This document shows, piece after piece, positions 10,251 to 19,699 of a stretch of DNA of 64,000 nucleotides. The notes beneath the pieces were generated by a model, which worked only from the letters and a program-made list of their open reading frames with translations, ran no database searches and was not told where the DNA came from. Source of the DNA: Streptomyces sp. NBC_01716 (GTDB lineage Bacteria; Actinomycetota; Actinomycetes; Streptomycetales; Streptomycetaceae); NCBI RefSeq assembly GCF_036248275.1, contig NZ_CP109181.1:1364001-1428000 (forward strand), read 5' to 3'. The position numbers and the translations under genes were made by a program. How positions within the stretch are numbered: the stretch's first letter is position 1; the number at the start of each line of letters is the position of its first letter.

Positions 10251-10862
10251 TCAGGCCGGCAGCGCCAGCGAGTGCAGATAGCGCATGAGGGTCATCAGGA
10301 CGTCGCGGCTCGACTCCTTCAGCCGCGCGTCGCAGTTGACCATCGGCACCGCGTCGGGCAGGTCGAGCGCCGCACGCAGCGCCTCGACGGGGTGGCTCGG
10401 CGCGTCGGGGAAGGTGTTGACGGCGACGACGAACGGCACGCCGCGCTCCTCCAGGCGCCCGATGACGTCGAAGCTGACTTCGAGACGCCGGGTGTCGACG
10501 AGGACGACGGCGCCGAGGGCGCCCTCGAAGAGGCCGTTCCAGAGGAACCAGAACCGTTCCTGGCCGGGGGTGCCGAAGAGATAGAGCACCAGTTGCTCAC
10601 TGATGCTGATCCGGCCGAAGTCCATGGCGACGGTGGTGGCGGTCTTGGTCTCCACCCCGGAGTTGTCGTCCACGCCGACTCCGGCCTGGGTCATGGTCTC
10701 TTCGGTGGTGAGCGGTCGGATCTCGCTCACCGACCCGACCATGGTCGTCTTGCCGACCCCGAATCCGCCCACTATCACGACCTTCACCGCGGATGTGGCC
10801 GTGGTGGGAAGTACGTCCTCGCTCCTGGGGCCTGTGATCGTGTCAGAGCTTCTGGAGTCCAT
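10251..10862 (-). CDS. cvnD: CvnD, small Ras/Rab-like GTPase of the conservon
   Basis: This 203-residue GTP-binding protein has a P-loop GGFGVGKTT at residues 32-40, a switch I threonine-rich stretch near residue 50, the G3 motif in FGTPGQERF, and a G4-like VNTFPD in place of NKxD. These are typical of bacterial conservon GTPases. It probably switches the CvnA-B-C membrane complex in a way that resembles G-protein signalling. The start overlaps the end of cvnC by 20 bases, which fits translational coupling. Confidence 0.92.
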   Translation of the reverse strand: MDSRSSDTITGPRSEDVLPTTATSAVKVVIVGGFGVGKTTMVGSVSEIRPLTTEETMTQAGVGVDDNSGVETKTATTVAMDFGRISISEQLVLYLFGTPGQERFWFLWNGLFEGALGAVVLVDTRRLEVSFDVIGRLEERGVPFVVAVNTFPDAPSHPVEALRAALDLPDAVPMVNCDARLKESSRDVLMTLMRYLHSLALPA

Positions 10863-11214
10863 GCATCACCGCTTCGAGAAGGGACCTGTCGGGGAGTGAG
10901 GCGCGGGCGACGGGCGCGCGGGACTCGACCAGATCCAGTGTGAGGAGGTCGGTCAGCAGGGCCGTCACCACGCTGAACGGCAGGCTGAGGTAGGCCGAGA
11001 GCTCGGCCACGGACAGTGGCGCACCGCACAGCCGCAGGATGGCGGCCTGTTCGGGCGGCACCGTCGGGGAGGGGGCCTCGCGCGCCACGATCATGGTGAC
11101 GAGGTCGAGCGAGGCCCGCTTGGCGCCGTCCGGGCCGCCGGTGATCACGTACAGCCGTTCCGGGTCTCCTACATCGGCCCCCGGTAACCTGCGTTCTCGT
11201 CGGGGAGGAGTCAT
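10843..11214 (-). CDS. cvnC: CvnC, DUF742 protein of the conservon
   Basis: A 123-residue DUF742 protein with the family's RLYVITGGP opening and a C-terminal winged-helix-like region (LSVAELSAYLSLPFSVVTALLTDL). The ATG overlaps the cvnB stop in an ATGA. It is expected to act as an adaptor between CvnA/CvnB and the GTPase CvnD at the membrane. Its molecular activity is not established. Confidence 0.92.
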   Translation of the reverse strand: MTPPRRERRLPGADVGDPERLYVITGGPDGAKRASLDLVTMIVAREAPSPTVPPEQAAILRLCGAPLSVAELSAYLSLPFSVVTALLTDLLTLDLVESRAPVARASLPDRSLLEAVMHGLQKL

Positions 11215-11618
11215 CCGGCCTGCCCGTCGTGTCGCGGCGGGCTCGTCAGGTGGGCGCCGATCCGCACGACCATGTCTCTCATCCGGGCGCCGACGAGTCC
11301 GGCGTCCACCGTCTCGTCGGCGAGTACGGCGAGATAGGCGCCGGTGCCCGCTTCCATCAAGTAGAAGAATCCGCCGGTCACTTCGATGACGACGAGCCTC
11401 ATCCGGCCGTCGCTCTGCGGGATTTCGGCGGCGACGGCGGCGGCGAGACTCTGAAGTCCCGCGCAGGCGGCGGCGAGCCGGTCGGCGACGTCGGGGTCAC
11501 CGCCGTGCCTGGCTATCCGCAGACCGTCGGCGGAGAGGACCACGATCTGCTGGACCTGCGGAACGCCGTCCGCCAGCTCCTTGAGCATCCAGTCCAGGTT
11601 TGCGCGCTGCTGGATCAC
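11211..11618 (-). CDS. cvnB: CvnB, roadblock/LC7 protein of the conservon
   Basis: This 135-residue roadblock/LC7-domain protein has the pattern LDWMLKELADGVPQVQQIVVLSADGL at its start and a Gly-rich FFYLMEAGTGAYLAV strand later. Roadblock proteins commonly act as regulators of small GTPases, here CvnD. The start is the GTG at 11618, whose last bases form GTGA with the cvnA stop. The longer open frame upstream is a shadow of cvnA. Confidence 0.92.
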   Translation of the reverse strand: MIQQRANLDWMLKELADGVPQVQQIVVLSADGLRIARHGGDPDVADRLAAACAGLQSLAAAVAAEIPQSDGRMRLVVIEVTGGFFYLMEAGTGAYLAVLADETVDAGLVGARMRDMVVRIGAHLTSPPRHDGQAG

Positions 11619-13384
11619 TTCAGGTCCCCTTTGCCCCACACATCGTCTGATTCGCCACGCTCGCCGGGCCGGTCCGGCGGCGCTTCCCCTGTGTCTGTCG
11701 CGGCGCCCGTGCCCGTACCGCTCGTGCCGGTGCCCGCGCCCGTGTCTGTCCCGGTGGAACCGGTCGGCGGTGCCTGCGCTTCGCCGTTGACCGCCTTGGT
11801 GAAGGCTTCGAGCCAGACGCCGGGACCGGGTTTCCGGGCTTCCCCGGAGCCGTTCGCGGTGCCGTTGGCGGTGCCCGCCGTACCGGCGGATGTGCCGTTC
11901 GCACTGCCCGGCGCCGGTGTCCGCGCGATGTTGTGCGAGCCCAGCGGGGCCCTGCCCCGGCTGCGGCGCTGCGGGAGGCCGTTCGCCGTCCACTCGGTGA
12001 CGACGGGTACGTCGTCCTCCATGCCCGCCTTGGCGGGCGCCGGCCGTACCGGACCGGTGGCCGGGCGGGGCGCGGGAACGGCGGCCGGTGCGGGCGCCGG
12101 GTCGGCCGGGCGGTCCCCGGCCGGGGCGGTCTGATCCGGTGCGGCGCTCGCGGCGGCCTTGCGCGACGGGCGCATCTCGGGCAGTTCGGTGCCGCCGACG
12201 CCCAGCGCGGTCGCGCCGATGCCGTGGGCGATGCCGGGCGCGGGGCCGGTGGTGACCACGTCGCGCGGTACGACGAGGACGGCGCGGACGCCGCCGTACG
12301 CGGACTGCCGCAGCGAGACCTGGAGGTTGTACATCTGGCAGAGGCGGCCGACGACCGCCATGCCGAGGCGCGGGCTCTCGCCGAGGTCGTTGAGGTCGAT
12401 ACCGGCCTGCGCCTGCGCGAGCATCCGCTCGGCCCGGGTGCGTGCCTCCTCGCTGAGGCTGACGCCGCCGTCCTCGATCTCGATGGCGATGCCGGTCTGC
12501 ACCTCGACGGCGGTCACATGGACGCGCGTCTGCGGGGGCGAGTAACGGGTGGCGTTGTCGAGGAGTTCGGCGCACGCGTGGATCAGCGGTTCGACGGCCG
12601 TACCGACGATGGCGACCTTGGCGATCGAGTGCAGATCGACGCGCTGGTACTCCAGGATCCGGGACATGGCACCGCGCAGCACGCTGAACAGCGGTACGGG
12701 CCTGGGCCATTGGCGTCCGGGACGGGCCTTGCCGAGTACGGCGACACTGTCGGCGAGCCGGCCGATGAGGGCGGTGCCGTGGTCGATGCGCAGCAGGTCG
12801 TCGAAGACGTCGGGGTTCCGGCCGTGGTGCTCCTCCATCTCGCGTAGCTCACTGGCCTGTTGGTGCACGAGGGACTGGACACGGCGGGCGATGTTGACGA
12901 AGGAGCGCTGCGCGGATTCGCGCATGGCCTCCTCGTCGTCGACGATGTCGAGAATCGCGCGGAGCAACACGCGCTGCGATTCGGGGAGTTCGCGGTACCG
13001 CTCGTCACCGTCCACGATGACGTTCATGACTTCCCGGGGTGAGTTCCCCCGGCGGAGCTGGTAGATCGCGAGCGGCATCAGTTCCTTGCCGAGGCGCACG
13101 CTCTGGCTGTCGTGCTCGGCGATCCGCCGCTCCAGGAACGCGACATGCTCCGCGTACCGCGTGTGCAGGGTGCGCGTCGCCTCTCCGCGCCGGCGGATCT
13201 CCACCGCGCCCCAGCTGACGAGAACGGTGGCGACGGCTCCGTAGGCCGCGACGGGTAAGCGGGCGGCATCCGCGACGACGTACACGACGACGGCTGTCAC
13301 TGACGCCATCAGGGCCGCGGTGAGCAGAAGCGGGCGAACCGCGGATGATGCTGGATCTTTCATGGGTGCTTCAACACGAACCAT
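11615..13384 (-). CDS. cvnA: CvnA, sensor-kinase-like protein of the conservon
   Basis: A 589-residue membrane protein. Two transmembrane helices lie at about residues 18-38 and 46-62, then a helical signalling region and an HATPase domain with the N-box HACAELLDNATRYSPP and a later LGMAVVGRL box. The His phospho-acceptor box of true histidine kinases is not obvious. The last 180 residues are low-complexity Pro/Ala/Gly/Thr, including a Gly-Thr run near the end. The start at 13384 has AGAGGG six bases upstream; ATG 13363 is the alternative. As first gene of cvnA-B-C-D-E it is the presumed receptor of the complex. Confidence 0.9.
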   Translation of the reverse strand: MVRVEAPMKDPASSAVRPLLLTAALMASVTAVVVYVVADAARLPVAAYGAVATVLVSWGAVEIRRRGEATRTLHTRYAEHVAFLERRIAEHDSQSVRLGKELMPLAIYQLRRGNSPREVMNVIVDGDERYRELPESQRVLLRAILDIVDDEEAMRESAQRSFVNIARRVQSLVHQQASELREMEEHHGRNPDVFDDLLRIDHGTALIGRLADSVAVLGKARPGRQWPRPVPLFSVLRGAMSRILEYQRVDLHSIAKVAIVGTAVEPLIHACAELLDNATRYSPPQTRVHVTAVEVQTGIAIEIEDGGVSLSEEARTRAERMLAQAQAGIDLNDLGESPRLGMAVVGRLCQMYNLQVSLRQSAYGGVRAVLVVPRDVVTTGPAPGIAHGIGATALGVGGTELPEMRPSRKAAASAAPDQTAPAGDRPADPAPAPAAVPAPRPATGPVRPAPAKAGMEDDVPVVTEWTANGLPQRRSRGRAPLGSHNIARTPAPGSANGTSAGTAGTANGTANGSGEARKPGPGVWLEAFTKAVNGEAQAPPTGSTGTDTGAGTGTSGTGTGAATDTGEAPPDRPGERGESDDVWGKGDLK

Positions 13385-13669
13385 CTAAGCCCTCTGGCGG
13401 TCGATTCAGGGGTCGGGTATTCGAAACTATTGCGGCACATGGGAACAAACGCCTGATTTCATCTCAACTCGGCGCGCTCCGCGAGAGCTTAGTGCCACCC
13501 AAACACCGGAACGGCATATTCACCAACCGCGTGCGCGGGCAGCCCCGGCGGGCATAGAATCTCGGATTCCCCACGGAGCGCCTCGAAACCTGCGCGTATA
13601 GTGACGACATTGGTCCGGGTGTCCGTTTCGTTCAGCACCCGTGGTGGCCCGACCGCGCAGACTCGCCCC

Positions 13670-14593
13670 ATGCACTTCACCCACGCCCCCGACCTCACGG
13701 GCGCCACCGCCTTCATGACCACCCACGCGCGGCTGCTGGACAGGCGCCGCTTCGAACTTCTGCGCGGGACCGGCACTCCCGCGGCCGTCGTCGCCGCGCT
13801 GGACGCCTACCGCAACGGCGACGGCGGCTACGGCTATGCGCTGGAGCCCGACCTTCGGTCCGCCCTCAGCCAGCCGGTCGGCGCGCTGTTCGCCTTCGAG
13901 GTGTTCGAGGAGTGCGGCCCCGCCGTCTTCTCCCGGACGACCCAGCTGTGCGATTGGCTTGATTCGATCAGCCGCCCCGACGGCGGCCTGCCGTTCGCCC
14001 TGCCGATGAGCGGCGCGGACGCGGCCGGCTCGGCCCCGTTCTGGGCCGGGGCCGATCCGGACGTCTCCTCGCTCCACATGACGTCGGAACTCGCCGCCGC
14101 CGCGCACCGCGTGGGCCTCCACGACCCCGCCGTACGTGACCATCCCTGGCTCGCGCGGGCCACCGGCTTCTGCCAGGAGCGGATCGCCGGCCTCGACCGC
14201 CCGCCACCCGCCATCGAGTTCCGCTTCGTCCTGGACCTCCTCGACACCCTCCTCCCCGGGCAGCCATGGGTCCCCGCCGAGCTGGAGAGACTCGCCGGCT
14301 TCCTGCCGAGGGACGGCAGCCCCCTGCCGGTCGAGGGTGGCGGCGAAGGCGAAACGTTGCGGCTGCTCGACTTCTCGCCCCGCCCCGGCCGCCCGCTGCG
14401 GGCGCTCCTCGACCCGGCGGCGGTCGCCGACGAGCTCGACCAGCTCGCCGCCGACCAGCGCGAGGACGGCGGCTGGAGCGTCGACTGGACGGCCCACTCC
14501 CCCGCCGCCGCCCTGGAATGGCGGGGGTACGCCACGGTCCGCGCCCTCACGATCCTGCGCGCCCACGGCGTCCCGCTGGCACACGAACGCTGA
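13670..14593 (+). CDS. Prenyltransferase/squalene-cyclase-like alpha-toroid protein
   Basis: A 307-residue protein with repeats of the alpha-alpha toroid fold: RNGDGGYGYALEPD near residue 45, SRPDGGLPFAL near 100, and QREDGGWSVDW near 265. These are QW-like repeats as found in prenyltransferase and squalene/hopene cyclase superfamilies. The DxDD catalytic motif of class II cyclases is absent, so cyclisation is not supported. The start at 13670 (MHFTHAPDL) is preferred over upstream options, which add an unlike N-terminus. The function is unknown. The 285 bases between it and cvnA must hold both promoters and contain an AT-richer patch near 13420-13465. Confidence 0.72.
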   Translation: MHFTHAPDLTGATAFMTTHARLLDRRRFELLRGTGTPAAVVAALDAYRNGDGGYGYALEPDLRSALSQPVGALFAFEVFEECGPAVFSRTTQLCDWLDSISRPDGGLPFALPMSGADAAGSAPFWAGADPDVSSLHMTSELAAAAHRVGLHDPAVRDHPWLARATGFCQERIAGLDRPPPAIEFRFVLDLLDTLLPGQPWVPAELERLAGFLPRDGSPLPVEGGGEGETLRLLDFSPRPGRPLRALLDPAAVADELDQLAADQREDGGWSVDWTAHSPAAALEWRGYATVRALTILRAHGVPLAHER

Positions 14594-14719
14594 GAACGCA
14601 CGAGGTGAACGCTTCCCCCTACGGGGAAGGGACGGACGAGGCGCGGCGGCCGGACGGGCATACCTCCGGTCGGCTCACGCAGCCGTGCGGACCACGTGGT
14701 CCGTTTCTACGGTGGCTGA

Positions 14720-16063
14720 ATGATCATCAGATCGATCCTGCGCCCCGCGTTCGCCGGCACAGTGGCTCTGACCACCGGACTGACCGGACTGCTGCCCCTC
14801 CTCCCGGCGTCGGCGTCGCCCCCGACGGCGTCCGCCGCCACCCCGGCGGGCTCACGGGCCGACCCCGGCGACGGGGTCTCGCGGCCGGCGGACCCCTCGC
14901 TGCTGTACCGCCCCGGCACCCATGTGCGCGCGGCCTCCGGGTCGCCCGCGCCGCCCAAAAGTGTCTCCGCCCTCTCCTGGGTGGTCGCCGACGCGGCGTC
15001 GGGCGCCGTGCTGGCAGCCCACAACGCGCACCGCGCGCTGCCGCCCGCCAGCACGCTGAAGACGCTGTTCGCCGTCACGGCGCTGCCCCGGATTCCTGCG
15101 GATTCCCGGCACAGCGTCACCCAGACCGACCTGGCGGGGCTCGGCGAGGGCAGCAGCCTGGTGGGCGTCGCCCCCGGCCGGACGTACGACGTGGCCGATC
15201 TGTGGCGTGGCGTCTTCCTCAGCTCGGGCAACGACGCGGTGCGGGTCCTGGCCGGGATGAACGGCGGCTGGGACTCGACGATCACCCAAATGCAGGCCAA
15301 GGCACGGGCGTTGGGCGCGAACGACACCCGCGTGGTCTCGCCGGACGGCTACGACGCACCGGGCCAGGTCTCCTCCGCGTACGACCTGGCGGTTTTCGGC
15401 CGCGCCGGGCTGAAGCTGCCGGCCTTCGCTGAGTACGCCTCGACCGTCGACGCGCAGTTCCCCGGCAACGGCTCTTCGACCTTCGGCATCCGGAACACGA
15501 ACAAACTGCTGACGGGCAGCGGTGGAGTGGCGCGCTACCCCGGGCTGATCGGCGTCAAGAACGGCTACACCACGCACGCGGGGAACACACTCGTCGCCGC
15601 GGCGCGGCGCGGCGACCGTACGCTGCTGGCGACCGTGATGAATCCGCGGTCCGGGGCAGCGCGGGCGGTGTACGAGGAGGCCAGGACCCTGCTGGACTGG
15701 GGCTTCGCGGCGGCGCCCGCCGTCACTCCTGTCGGGTCGCTGGTGCCGCCCCGGCCGCCGAGCCCGCCGCGTCAGGCGGCCGAGGAGGCGAAGCGGGGCC
15801 CGGTGGCACGCGCCAGGCGGGCCGGGCCCGAGGCGGAAGCGCGCGCGGGCGGGAGCGCGCAATCGGCTGAGAATACTCGCCTGTCGGAGGCGGGCCGGCT
15901 CGCTGCGGCCTCGCGGGCCGAGCCGTCGGCCCGGGAGTCCGCACCGTCCGGGTACGTCTGGCCCCTCGTATTCATCGGCGCCGCGTGTCTCGCCGCCCTG
16001 ACGCTGTTCCTCGTACGGCGCGCCGCGCGACGACGCCGGGATCCGGTGGCCCCGCTGCTGTAG
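14720..16063 (+). CDS. D-alanyl-D-alanine carboxypeptidase (S11, DacA type)
   Basis: A 447-residue exported low-molecular-weight penicillin-binding protein. A signal peptide spans residues 1-32. The active-site motifs are STLK at 111-114, SGN at 169-171 and KNG at 280-282; the last stands where most of the family have KTG. A Pro/Ala/Arg-rich linker leads to a C-terminal transmembrane helix near 415-435 and a basic tail, so the catalytic domain is held at the outer face of the membrane. It should trim terminal D-Ala from peptidoglycan stem peptides. Confidence 0.9.
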   Translation: MIIRSILRPAFAGTVALTTGLTGLLPLLPASASPPTASAATPAGSRADPGDGVSRPADPSLLYRPGTHVRAASGSPAPPKSVSALSWVVADAASGAVLAAHNAHRALPPASTLKTLFAVTALPRIPADSRHSVTQTDLAGLGEGSSLVGVAPGRTYDVADLWRGVFLSSGNDAVRVLAGMNGGWDSTITQMQAKARALGANDTRVVSPDGYDAPGQVSSAYDLAVFGRAGLKLPAFAEYASTVDAQFPGNGSSTFGIRNTNKLLTGSGGVARYPGLIGVKNGYTTHAGNTLVAAARRGDRTLLATVMNPRSGAARAVYEEARTLLDWGFAAAPAVTPVGSLVPPRPPSPPRQAAEEAKRGPVARARRAGPEAEARAGGSAQSAENTRLSEAGRLAAASRAEPSARESAPSGYVWPLVFIGAACLAALTLFLVRRAARRRRDPVAPLL

Positions 16064-16084
16064 GTGGCGTCGTCCGCGCACGCC

Positions 16085-16147
16085 GGGCGCGGCACGGTCC
16101 GGGCGCGGCACGGTCCGGGCGCGGCACGGTCCGGGCGCGGCACGTCC
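16085..16147 (+). repeat. 16-bp tandem repeat, about four copies
   Basis: The 16-base unit GGGCGCGGCACGGTCC runs from 16085 three times perfectly (16085-16100, 16101-16116, 16117-16132) and a fourth time with one G missing (16133-16147). It lies just after the carboxypeptidase stop and before a small gene. Copy number is likely to vary between strains; no function is evident. Confidence 0.9.
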
Positions 16148-16184
16148 GGATGCGGTCGGTGGCGAGAGCACGCACAGTGGATGG

Positions 16185-16391
16185 ATGGAACGACCTGTGG
16201 TGGCCTTTGTCGTTGTCCATCCCCCGTGCGGCGGCGGCCGACGGGTCTGGGTGGGCGGCCACGACGCCGGCCGCGCACGGCGGCCCGCCGACGTGGCCGA
16301 GCTGCTGCGCAGGGCCGGGATCGACCCCGCGCGGATGACCGACGCCGGCACGGTCGAATGGCGCGGTGGCGGTCCTCAGTCCTGGCGGTGA
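16185..16391 (+). CDS. Small hypothetical protein (68 residues)
   Basis: A short basic protein beginning MERPVVAFVVVHPPCGGGRR and ending in GGGPQSWR. The codon third positions are strongly G/C as in the neighbouring real genes, and no better frame competes. It overlaps the 3' end of the convergent LAL-like gene by 16 bases. An alternative ATG lies four bases upstream in another frame. No domain is recognised and no function is suggested. Confidence 0.6.
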   Translation: MERPVVAFVVVHPPCGGGRRVWVGGHDAGRARRPADVAELLRRAGIDPARMTDAGTVEWRGGGPQSWR

Positions 16392-19048
16392 CCGGCGCCG
16401 CCGTCGGCCGTACGCAGGCCTTCCAGTGCCAGCCCAGCCCGTTCCGACAGGCCGTCGGCGCCGCACCATTCGGCGAGTACGCGGCCCCGTCCCAGGTCAG
16501 GCGCGGATTTCGCGGCGATGCCGTACTCGACGCGCGCGACCGCCAGCTCGTACTTGCATGGTGACGCTTCGAGATGCGTGACCGCCTCGCCGAGCAGGTC
16601 GACCGCGGCCGGTCCTTCGGTCAGAGCCGCGGAGCAGCACAGGGCCACTCCTATCGCGGTGTGTGTGCCGAAACGCTCGGCCCGGTCACGGGAGTACGCG
16701 GCGAGTTCGGCCGCGCGGTCCGGGTTCACGTCGGCGAGTGCTCGCGCGAGGTCGATCGCCCAGGTGCCCATCACGCCGTTGTGGCGGCCCCGGGCCGTCA
16801 ACGCCCGCCCCGTGCTTTCGAGTTCGGTGATCGCCTCCTCCGTACGGCCGAGGGCCAGCAGCAGCCGGCCTCGTACGGACCGTGCGTCGGGGATGGCGAT
16901 GGACGAGGCGTACGGCGGCCCGAAGGAGTAGCGCTCGGCCGCTTCACCTGCCTCTTCGACATGGCCCCGGGCGAGCAGGGTGTCGACGAGCATGCAGATG
17001 GCGTTCCAGTGCATCGGCAGGCGGTCGCCGACGCGGTCCGCGAGGCGCAGGCTCTCGCGCAGATACATCTCCGCGTCGGCGAGGCGGCCACGTCTTCGGT
17101 GGGCGTAGCCGACGAGCGTATGGGCGAAGGCGAGATGGCCGCCGCTCCAGCCGGAGATCTCGAAGGCGCGCATCCCCTCGTCGAACAGGGTCTCCGCGCG
17201 GTCGAGCCGGTCGGCGAAGGCGAGGGAGAGCGCGAGCAGGGCGGGTGGTTCGAAGCCCCAGGCCATGCCGGTCCAGCCGGTGCCGGGGGCGAGCCGGCCG
17301 TTGACCAGCGCCCGTTCGGCGATCTGGACGATCTCCTCGGCGCTCTCGCCGCGTGCAGTGGCGTCGAAGGCGCGCAGCATGAGCAGGACGCGTTCGGTGT
17401 TGTCGCGTCCGGAGAGCGCGGCGGCGGTCTCGGCGAGACGGCGGGCACGTGCGGGGCCGTCGTCCTCGCTCTCCTGGACGCCCTCCCAGAGGAAGTGCGC
17501 GGCCCGGAGGCGCATCTGGGCGGAGCCGGACGGGGTGCGGGCGGCCTCGGCGGCGACGACCTGGGCGGCTTCCCGGGTCTGGTCGTTGTGCGTGAGGGCC
17601 TGGGAGAGCCGGAAGACGGCGTCGACGCGCTTGGTGTCGTCGAGGAGTTCGGTGTCGATCGCGTCGCGGAGGTGCGTGACCGTGGTGGCCGGTGACGCCA
17701 GGAGGGTCGCGCGGCCCAGCTCGTACAGGACTTCGGCCCGTACCCGGGGCAACGGCGGTTCGACGAGGGCGCGTTCGAGGCAGCGGCGGGCGGCGTCGGG
17801 GGCGCCGACGGCGAGGTGTTCGGCGGCGGCCTCGCGCAACTGCTCGACCAGTTCCGCGTCGTTGTCGGGGTGGACTTCGAGGAGGTGTCTGGCGGCGAGG
17901 GCGGCGCCCAGGCCCTTGCGGGTGACGAGCCAGGCTGCGCGGCCGTGGAACGCGGTGCGGACGGCCGAGGGGATGGCGCGGTAGACGCCCGTGGCGATGA
18001 GGGGGTGGACGAACTCCAACTGGTCGTTGCCGACAAGGATTCGGGCGAGCCGGAGCCGTTCGGCGCAGTCGGCGGCCTCAGCCGGCCCCATCCCGGCGAG
18101 GGACACGACGAGTTCGAGGGAGATGTCGGTGCCGAGAATCGCCGCGGCCCAGGCGAAGCGCGTCGTGGTGGGGCCGAGCCCCTCCAGCCTGGCGATGAGG
18201 CCGGTGCCGCGGGTCGCGGCGCCGAGCGCGCTGAGGGCGTCGGCGGATCTGCCGACGGGGTCGAGGGCCTCGTCCCGTGCCTTGGCGAGCAGTTCGACGG
18301 TCTCGTACGCGTTGCCGCCGGTGACTTCCCACACCTCGCGGCAGAACTGGTCGTCCGCGTGCTCGCCGAGGGTGGCGCGGGCGAGCTTGGCGGTGGCCTC
18401 GGAGGTCAGCGCCTTCAGGGTGACGAGCAGTCTGGCGCTCTCACCGAGGGCCCGCAGGAGGTGCGCGCATTCGCCGATCGCGTCCTCGCTGCGGTACGCG
18501 ACGACGATCAGGATCGGCGGGCCGCCCGTACGCCGGGCGAAGGACGCCAGCCAGGCGAGGGATTCCAGGTCGGACCAGTGCGCGTCGTCGACGACCACGA
18601 CGAGCGGGGGCACTGAGTCGGCGAGCCTGCGGAAGAGGGTCTCCAGGCCGTCCCTGACACCCTGCGGGTCGGCGGGCCGAGCACCGGGCGGCGCGATTCC
18701 GAGGGCGGGGCCGACGATGTCGTACCCGGCACCGAGCAGGTCGCGTAAGGCGTCCGGTCCACGCTCGGTGAGGGCGGGCTGCAGCAACTGCCGTACGACA
18801 TGGAACGGTACGGTGGTCACGGTCTCGCCACCACGCGCCGACCACACCGTGCAGCGCCCGGCCGCCATCCGCCGGACCTCGGCGAGCAGCGCGGTCTTGC
18901 CGAGTCCCGCGGCGCCCCGGTAGACGAGCAGTCCGCCTGACGGTGTGTCTCCGAAGAGCCCCTCAACGGCGTGCGCGGCAGCGGCGATCTCCGGCTCGCG
19001 TTCGAGAAGCGGGAGGCCTGCCGACTCCTCCGGCAGGGGCATCTTCAC
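16376..19048 (-). CDS. LAL-like AAA ATPase without a LuxR DNA-binding domain
   Basis: An 890-residue STAND-type ATPase. Walker A is GAAGLGKTA at residues 45-53, and Walker B is LVVVVDDAHWSD near residue 150. The rest is a long array of TPR-like helices with Ala/Arg-rich repeats. Large LuxR regulators of this build end with an HTH of about 65 residues, but here the C-terminus (ALEGLRTADGGAGHRQD) has none. The protein may be a signalling ATPase that works through partners, or a regulator that has lost its DNA-binding end. It starts at GTG 19048, with ATG 19042 as an alternative. Confidence 0.78.
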   Translation of the reverse strand: MKMPLPEESAGLPLLEREPEIAAAAHAVEGLFGDTPSGGLLVYRGAAGLGKTALLAEVRRMAAGRCTVWSARGGETVTTVPFHVVRQLLQPALTERGPDALRDLLGAGYDIVGPALGIAPPGARPADPQGVRDGLETLFRRLADSVPPLVVVVDDAHWSDLESLAWLASFARRTGGPPILIVVAYRSEDAIGECAHLLRALGESARLLVTLKALTSEATAKLARATLGEHADDQFCREVWEVTGGNAYETVELLAKARDEALDPVGRSADALSALGAATRGTGLIARLEGLGPTTTRFAWAAAILGTDISLELVVSLAGMGPAEAADCAERLRLARILVGNDQLEFVHPLIATGVYRAIPSAVRTAFHGRAAWLVTRKGLGAALAARHLLEVHPDNDAELVEQLREAAAEHLAVGAPDAARRCLERALVEPPLPRVRAEVLYELGRATLLASPATTVTHLRDAIDTELLDDTKRVDAVFRLSQALTHNDQTREAAQVVAAEAARTPSGSAQMRLRAAHFLWEGVQESEDDGPARARRLAETAAALSGRDNTERVLLMLRAFDATARGESAEEIVQIAERALVNGRLAPGTGWTGMAWGFEPPALLALSLAFADRLDRAETLFDEGMRAFEISGWSGGHLAFAHTLVGYAHRRRGRLADAEMYLRESLRLADRVGDRLPMHWNAICMLVDTLLARGHVEEAGEAAERYSFGPPYASSIAIPDARSVRGRLLLALGRTEEAITELESTGRALTARGRHNGVMGTWAIDLARALADVNPDRAAELAAYSRDRAERFGTHTAIGVALCCSAALTEGPAAVDLLGEAVTHLEASPCKYELAVARVEYGIAAKSAPDLGRGRVLAEWCGADGLSERAGLALEGLRTADGGAGHRQD

Positions 19049-19180
19049 CCTCCTCAGGTGAACGGGTGTGCAGGTCAGGTGACGACCCTAGCCCGCCGGT
19101 CCCGCCGGTGGGCAGGGTTGGGCGCGGATCCGGACGATTTCGTCCGGTGTCGAACTTGTCCGGCTCCGCGTCCGTGTTCT

Positions 19181-19699
19181 CTAGGACTGTTCGAGCGGCG
19201 GCTCCTCCTCACCGCCCTGGAGGGCGCGCCGACGGCAGGTCCGTCTCAGGGCGTCCACGGCGCGCGTGACGACCACCAGCGGCATGAGGATCATGAGTGC
19301 CAGCCCGACCAGGGCGAGCATCCCGTACCCCACCCTGTTGCCTGTCACCGCGTGGGTGCTCGCCGTCTCGGGACGCTCCGGCAGGTAGTGGACCCGGATC
19401 GCGTCACCGACGTCCGCGTCACCGCCCTCCCAGAACTGGTAGGAGGTCCCTTCGGGAGTGGTGAAGCGGACTTCGATCCTCTTGCTGCGGCTCCCCTGAG
19501 GCTCGGTCACCTCGTCCTTCGCCAGGACGACGCCGTCGACCGACGTTCCACGCGCGGCGACCGCGGAGACCTCGTTCAGCCCGTCGAGTCCGCCACGGAC
19601 GAACCCGTACCCGAGAACGGTGAGCAACGCCGCCAGAGCCGTCACGGCCACCCCGGCCACGGCCTTCCCTGCGACGCGCGGCCACCGACGCGCGCTCAC
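19181..19699 (-). CDS. DUF3592 membrane protein
   Basis: A 172-residue protein with a transmembrane helix near residues 12-32, an extracytoplasmic beta-rich domain (VDGVVLAKDEV through VHYLPERPETA), a second helix near 125-145 and a basic then acidic tail. The layout and the VHYLPERPE motif fit DUF3592. The GTG start overlaps the stop of the preceding gene in a GTGA, so the two are co-translated. No function is known. Confidence 0.78.
   Translation of the reverse strand: MSARRWPRVAGKAVAGVAVTALAALLTVLGYGFVRGGLDGLNEVSAVAARGTSVDGVVLAKDEVTEPQGSRSKRIEVRFTTPEGTSYQFWEGGDADVGDAIRVHYLPERPETASTHAVTGNRVGYGMLALVGLALMILMPLVVVTRAVDALRRTCRRRALQGGEEEPPLEQS

Noticed and set aside
13670..14593. Class II terpene or squalene cyclase working with the nearby terpene cyclase
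   Set aside because: The toroid repeats are present but no DxDD motif exists and the length is about half of such cyclases.
14720..16063. Carboxypeptidase inactive because of KNG instead of KTG
   Set aside because: STLK and SGN are intact and Asn is a mild change at this place; loss of activity cannot be argued from it.
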